64,000 nt of DNA, taken from NCBI RefSeq assembly GCF_000471625.1, contig NZ_AUSW01000025.1:124001-188000 (forward strand). The letters are read 5' to 3'. Origin of the DNA: Psychrobacter aquaticus CMS 56 (GTDB lineage: Bacteria > Pseudomonadota > Gammaproteobacteria > Pseudomonadales > Moraxellaceae). The notes below the pieces were generated by a model. The model did no database searches, was not told the DNA's origin, and saw only the letters and a list, made by a program, of their open reading frames with translations. Positions 59,858-64,000 of this stretch are shown one piece after another (the first letter of the stretch is position 1; every line of letters starts with the position of its first letter). Position numbers and translations under genes: made by a program.

Positions 59858-60328
59858 ATGACCACTGTCTCAGACCAAGCCTTGCACAACAATTCGCAAC
59901 ATGGTTTTGCACCGCTTGCTATTGCCCGTATCAAAGGCGCACAGCGTGCAAACCAAGTGGCCATTTATCTCATTTATGCCGCCATTCTTGCCTTTGTAGT
60001 CTTTGGCACTATTGCCAGCATTAAAGCGTTCCATGACAATCAGCTACTCTATCAATTGTTTTATAACTTACCATACGCCTTGGTCGCCCTCACGATACCT
60101 ATTACTATTTATGATGCATTGGTGGTTTATCGTTATCGTTTGAATCAACCATCGATGATTGCCATGAGTATTGGCGTATCGACCATTATCTTGGTCGGTG
60201 AGTTACTACTTTCCAACACCGCATGGTTAGGATTGTCCTGCTGGCTGGGCGTGGCTTTTTTATTCAAAGTAACTTTTAAGCGCTTCTTTAACTTCTTAGA
60301 AATGCAGGAAGACGCTGAGACCGCCTGA
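59858..60328 (+). CDS. Small multi-pass membrane protein, unknown function
   Basis: Not recognised. The 156-residue protein has a soluble N-terminus of about 30 residues and four predicted membrane segments (VAIYLIYAAILAFVVFGTIA; LPYALVALTIPITIYDALVV; MIAMSIGVSTIILVGELLL; LGLSCWLGVAFLFKV), ending in a charged tail. It lies between ruvX and tusA. The ATG is preceded directly by repeat sequence, so its leader derives from a MITE-like element. Confidence 0.75.
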   Translation: MTTVSDQALHNNSQHGFAPLAIARIKGAQRANQVAIYLIYAAILAFVVFGTIASIKAFHDNQLLYQLFYNLPYALVALTIPITIYDALVVYRYRLNQPSMIAMSIGVSTIILVGELLLSNTAWLGLSCWLGVAFLFKVTFKRFFNFLEMQEDAETA

Positions 60329-60418
60329 GAAACATAAAGACGCGAATGAAAGTACATCATCGAATGCATCGCAAAAACTCTTTTAGCTCACCCTTCTAAT
60401 TTACCTTTTTAATTCAAA

Positions 60419-60754
60419 ATGACTATTATGACCACATCTACCATGCAAACGTCTATCAGCCATCATCTAGACACCCAAGGACTGATCTGTCCTGAGCCCG
60501 TCATGATGCTACACCGAGTCATTCGTCAAGCGGAAGGCGGTGAGGTGATTGAAATACTCGCCACTGATCCCGCCACTACCCGCGACATCCCTAATTTTTG
60601 TCGTCATTTGGGTCATGAGCTCTTGAATCAAGAAACATTGGCGCAAAACGTGAGCTTGACTATAGATCCTGATGAAATCACGGTTGCTAGTGATGATGAT
60701 GCGCCTATAAATGCCACGCTTTATCGTTACTTGGTTAAAAAGAAAACCGCGTAA
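60419..60754 (+). CDS. tusA: TusA-family sulfurtransferase
   Basis: It relays sulfur for tRNA 2-thiolation and other uses. It has 111 residues with the sulfur-carrying Cys in [20 protein letters not shown], then [29 protein letters not shown], the TusA pattern. The C-terminus is about 25 residues longer than in E. coli TusA. A second ATG three codons in is an equally possible start. Confidence 0.9.
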   Translation: MTIMTTSTMQTSISHHLDTQGLICPEPVMMLHRVIRQAEGGEVIEILATDPATTRDIPNFCRHLGHELLNQETLAQNVSLTIDPDEITVASDDDAPINATLYRYLVKKKTA

Positions 60755-60775
60755 AGGAACATTGATACCAGTCGC

Positions 60776-60820
60776 GTGTCATAACGCCATGTATCTATTT
60801 TTTTCAGTATCGACTATATA
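60776..60820 (-). repeat. Dispersed MITE-like repeat, copy 8 (single end)
   Basis: On the minus strand TATATAGTCGATACTGAAAA and AATAGATACATGGCG match the left end of copies 4, 5 and 7. No other end is found. It lies between tusA and xerD. Confidence 0.55.
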
Positions 60821-60852
60821 GCAACCTTTGACCACTTATTGAGAACTGTCTT

Positions 60853-61791
60853 ATGAGCCGTGATCGCGCCGTGCAGCAACGACAGCCTAAAGCATTGGCA
60901 GTCGATGATGAGCCGACTTATATGACAGAGTTTCGTCAAGCTATGTTGGCACGTGGTCTGGCAACGCGTACCCGTAATGCTTATGTCCGTGACCTGCGCT
61001 CTTGTGAGTTGACCAATCCTATTGCTCTGACACGGTGGCAGCCTGACGATGTGCTGCATTGCTTATCCCTCCTCACTCAAGATGGCAAAACCCCGCGCAC
61101 TCAAGCGCGTATGCTCTCAAGTTTGCGTCAGTTTTATTTGTGGATGATCGCCAGCAATCTACGTGAAGACAATCCCTGCGAGCGGATTAAAAGTCCAAAA
61201 CTTGGGCGACCATTACCAAAAGATTTGAGCGAAGGTGATGTCGATAACTTATTGGCTGCACCTGACACCAGCACCGCGCTAGGTCTGCGGGATAAAGCCA
61301 TGCTAGAAGTGCTCTATGCCTGCGGTCTGCGTGTGAGCGAGTTGATTAATTTATCGCTTGAACAAGTGAATTTGAATTCTGGCTGGCTACAGATCACGGG
61401 CAAAGGCAATAAAACAAGACTGGTTCCCCTAGGCGAATACGCGGCTGATGCATTGGAAGATTATCTGTCTCATGGACGCGGTGATTTGATTGCACATTTA
61501 AAATCGGGCAATTGCCAAGCAGTGTTTTTGACGGCACAAGGCGGTTATATGACGCGGCAAAACTTTTGGTACTTGCTTAAGAAATACGCGCAAATCGCCA
61601 GTATCGACAAAGAACTGTCACCGCATACGCTACGTCATGCTTTTGCCACCCATTTGCTCAATCATGGTGCGGACTTACGTAGCGTGCAGTTATTGCTCGG
61701 TCATAGCGATTTGTCCACCACGCAAATTTATACGCATGTGGCGACGGCGAGATTGCAACAATTGCATGCCGCGCATCACCCACGTGGTTAA
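60853..61791 (+). CDS. xerD: Site-specific tyrosine recombinase XerD
   Basis: It resolves chromosome dimers at dif with XerC. It has 312 residues: an N-terminal SAM-like core-binding domain (TYMTEFRQAMLARGLATRTRNAYVRDL) and a catalytic domain with Arg in YACGLRVSELI, Lys in TGKGNKTRLVPLG, HTLRHAFATHLLNHGADLR, LLGHSDLSTTQIYTH with the nucleophile Tyr. The HxxR and GHSDLSTTQIYTHV segments match XerD better than XerC. Confidence 0.94.
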   Translation: MSRDRAVQQRQPKALAVDDEPTYMTEFRQAMLARGLATRTRNAYVRDLRSCELTNPIALTRWQPDDVLHCLSLLTQDGKTPRTQARMLSSLRQFYLWMIASNLREDNPCERIKSPKLGRPLPKDLSEGDVDNLLAAPDTSTALGLRDKAMLEVLYACGLRVSELINLSLEQVNLNSGWLQITGKGNKTRLVPLGEYAADALEDYLSHGRGDLIAHLKSGNCQAVFLTAQGGYMTRQNFWYLLKKYAQIASIDKELSPHTLRHAFATHLLNHGADLRSVQLLLGHSDLSTTQIYTHVATARLQQLHAAHHPRG

Positions 61792-61835
61792 CGTTAACAC
61801 CAAATATTTATACATCATCTTCAGAGGACTATACC

Positions 61836-62174
61836 GTGTTGCAAGCTCAGCCGTCTCCCGTGCCCGCCTTAACCAAAGAGCAAAACTTTGCTCTCAAAAA
61901 ACTGACCATTATGGGATATTTGGAAGGCACTTCTTTTTTGTTGCTGCTGGGTATCGCCATGCCACTCAAATATATGCTGGGCATTCCTGAAGCGGTGAGT
62001 TATGTCGGTATGGCACATGGGGCGCTATTCGTGGCTTATATCTTGGTGCTGATTATCACGGCGAGCAAAATAAAAATGCCGCTTTGGGCATTGCCTGCCG
62101 GTGTCCTTGGCTCGTTTTTGCCATTTGGACCGTTTATATTTGATCATTTATTAAAGAAGCGTTTGAGAGGATAA
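61836..62174 (+). CDS. DUF3817 membrane protein
   Basis: A 112-residue protein of the DUF3817 family with three membrane segments. It shows IMGYLEGTSFLLLLGIAMPLKYMLG, GMAHGALFVAYILVLII and LPAGVLGSFLPFGPFIFDHLLKKR, the typical layout with G.EG and AHG motifs. It starts with GTG preceded by CAGAGG. The family function is unknown. Confidence 0.85.
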   Translation: MLQAQPSPVPALTKEQNFALKKLTIMGYLEGTSFLLLLGIAMPLKYMLGIPEAVSYVGMAHGALFVAYILVLIITASKIKMPLWALPAGVLGSFLPFGPFIFDHLLKKRLRG

Positions 62175-62502
62175 GATTAAAAGTTTTTTGGGAACGTGAA
62201 TCTACCCGTATGTAGTGATGGCGAAATGGTAGACATTGCATGCGGAAGACAATAAGTACATAGTATTGATTTATAAGTTGACCAATGAATGGATCAACCA
62301 CTCTTTACTCTTATTAATTGTGATAATTCCTAAGAAAATAGGTGTTGATCTTATCATTATCAAGCACTCTATCTTTGGTAAAATCTAAAGTGTCTGAAAC
62401 GGCGATACCGTGCCAAAGCTCTTGTGGAAAGTCCTCAATAGACGCGTAGACTGTAGGCACAAGATGGCGGAAGTAATCGCCTATTTTGGTAGCGCCCTTA
62501 TA

Positions 62503-63809
62503 GAGCCTTTCCTAAAAAGTGTGTAACTGCTTATAATCCAATAACAGGAGAATAAGCAATGACTACTCAATCTGACATTTTGGTCCTGGCCGAGCAAATG
62601 GCTGGTAGCATGAACAGCTTCGATGATATCAAAGACTTTCAGAAGCAGCTCATGCAATCCTTCATCGACACTGCCCTTGAAGCTGAGATGGAAGATCATC
62701 TAGGCTATCCTAAGCATGAGAAGGCAGACAAGCCTAATAAGCGTAACGGGCACACTAAAAAGACCGTCCGCAGTGACACAGGCGATCTTGAGATCTCCAC
62801 CCCAAGAGACCGTGACGGCGCTTTTGAACCCACCTTAGTGCGTAAGCACCAAACCCGTGTCAGTGGCCTTGATGATAAAATAATCATGTTTTACGCCAAG
62901 GGTCAAACCACCAACGAGATTGTAGAGACCATCAAAGACATCTACGATGTTGATATATCCAGCTCTCTTGTCTCAAGAGTGACCGACAACATCATTGATG
63001 ACATCACCGCTTGGCAGAACAGGCCGCTGAGCAGCATCTATCCTATCGTCTATTTGGACTGCATTATCGTTAAGGTACGTCAAGACAAGACAAGCAGATC
63101 ATCAACAAGGCTATTTATCTAGCCTTAGGCGTGGGACTTGATGGTAAAAAAGAGCTACTTGGTATGTGGCTATCAGAGAATGAGGGCGCTAAGTTCTGGC
63201 TTGGTGTTCTCACTGAGCTACAAAACCGCGGGGTGCAAGATATCATTATTGCCTGTGTTGATGGTTTAAAGGGCTTTCCTGATGCTATCAATACCGTTTA
63301 TCCAAAGGCACAGGTTCAGCTGTGTATCGTGCATATGGTGCGCTATTCGATGAAGTTCGTACCGTGGACGGATAAGAAGGCAGTAGCGGCTGATTTAAAG
63401 GCCATCTACGGTGCGGATACCCTCGAGATAGCAGAAGCCAATCTCGAGCATTTCGATGAGGTGTGGGGTAAGGATTACCCGCACGTGGTTAAGTCTTGGC
63501 GCAATAACTGGGAGGGTTTAACGGTGTTCTTTGGTTACCCTAAAGACATCAGAAAAGTCATATATACCACCAACGCTATTGAGTCGCTAAACAGTGTGAT
63601 TCGTACGGCGGTGAATAAGCGTAAAGTGTTCCCGTCTGATCAGGCAGCATTCAAAGTAGTGTACTTAGCAACGCAGCAGGCATCCAAAAAATGGTCGATG
63701 CCAATCCGTAACTGGACGTCTGCTTTGAATCGCTTTATGATTATGTTTGATGATCGCATCAGTAAGCATTTAATCTAAATGGCAGTTACACAGAATGTGG
63801 GATGGTCTC
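62503..63809 (+). mobile_element. IS256-family insertion sequence (1307 bp)
   Basis: Imperfect 28-bp inverted repeats (62503-62530 and 63782-63809, about 20 of 28 matching, with the inner GTGTAACTGC shared) enclose one transposase. It is flanked by the perfect 8-bp target duplication CCCTTATA (62495-62502 and 63810-63817), typical of IS256. The perfect duplication implies a fairly recent insertion. Confidence 0.93.
62559..63778 (+). pseudogene. IS256-family transposase, frameshifted
   Basis: A DDE transposase of about 405 residues, split in two. The N-terminal part has the MEDHLGYPKHEKADKPNKRNG lead and GDLEISTPRDRDGAFEP; the first catalytic Asp is in IVYLDCI, the second in IIACVDGLKGFPDA, and the Glu in TTNAIESLNSVIR. 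The frame breaks at 63085-63094, where ACAAG occurs twice in tandem; removing one copy restores KVRQDKQIINKAIYLALGVG. IS256 elements do not use programmed frameshifting, so this copy is likely inactive on its own. The ATG has a CAGGAG site. Confidence 0.92.
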
Positions 63810-64000
63810 CCCTTATAGCCTACTGGGTAATCATCACCTTCGTTATACCCGTCTACTGCAAAGTATAAAAAGTAACCTTTGTTTACTGAAAAATTCGCAT
63901 CGCTATAATTTTTTATTCGTTTAAGTTCAGCAGTTAATTCTTTAGTAATCTTACGACGACTCATCATTTTATTTTCAAAAAAACAATACAACTCAATAAT

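Larger units (their letters stand above)
62314..63967 (-). pseudogene. Unidentified gene interrupted by the IS256-family element
   Basis: Its two parts lie on either side of the IS. The 5' part (63818-63967 and upstream) reads MMSRRKITKELTAELKRI, then YFLYFAVDGYNEGDDYPVGY. With the IS and one 8-bp duplication removed, the frame continues exactly through KGATKIGDYFRHLVPTVYAS, then DFPQELWHGIAVSDTLDF, and ends NTYFLRNYHN at the stop 62314-62316. The intact product would be about 115-120 residues, soluble. The upstream frame stays open to the window edge, so the start is uncertain. The family was not recognised; it could be an immunity-type or small regulatory protein, but nothing proves this. 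Confidence 0.75.

Noticed and set aside
62559..63122. Treating the two transposase frames as separate genes or a programmed frameshift
   Set aside because: A 5-bp tandem duplication explains the break, and IS256-family transposases are normally a single frame.

Overview
The window reads as a chromosomal segment of a Psychrobacter-like gammaproteobacterium (Moraxellaceae). The support is the gene order tpiA-secG-tRNA-Leu-tRNA-fMet-rimP-nusA-infB-rbfA-truB-rpsO-pnp, the pilB-pilC-pilD-coaE order, the moderate GC content with AT-rich spacers, and a Balon-type ribosome hibernation factor, a family first described in Psychrobacter. This is inference from the sequence alone. Most of the window is core genome, with one catabolic operon and one insertion sequence as accessory parts.

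Layout. Positions 1-2.9 kb hold the end of a LytS/AlgZ-type histidine kinase (-), argH (+) and the Fe-S trafficking gene yggX (+). From 2.9 to 8.2 kb is a minus-strand pstS-pstC-pstA-pstB-phoU operon behind a clear PHO box. From 8.4 to 10.9 kb is a TPP riboswitch followed by thiC. From 11 to 19 kb are single genes: a lipoprotein, class I FBP aldolase, an EamA transporter flanked by two copies of a dispersed repeat, an ABC exporter, an AlkB homologue, an MDR oxidoreductase and an EEP-fold nuclease or phosphatase.

From 19.2 to 29.6 kb lies a seven-gene minus-strand operon. In transcription order it has two DUF1989 proteins, a biotin-dependent urea/guanidine carboxylase, allophanate hydrolase and a three-gene ABC importer. 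Its leader carries an unmistakable guanidine-I (ykkC) riboswitch, and a candidate sigma-54 promoter lies upstream. It is best read as guanidine uptake and use as a nitrogen source, not as urea degradation. Next come a Balon-like ribosome hibernation factor (30.1-31.2 kb, -), an M3 oligopeptidase with a YheV zinc ribbon, a small membrane protein and a macro-domain-like protein.

From 35.7 to 49.5 kb is the conserved translation and RNA block on the minus strand. It is interrupted between truB and rpsO by a DJ-1/PfpI gene and two very small acidic protein genes. From 49.9 to 54.9 kb come pilB, pilC, pilD and coaE (+), then rlmB and ppnP (-). From 56.8 to 62.2 kb (+) come recN, yqgE, ruvX, a membrane protein, tusA, xerD and a DUF3817 protein. 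At the right end an IS256-family element, with 8-bp target duplications and a frameshifted transposase, interrupts an unidentified minus-strand gene.

A family of about 140-165-bp MITE-like palindromic repeats is scattered through the intergenic gaps, with at least five near-full copies and three partial ones. It appears to be an undescribed or lineage-specific element.
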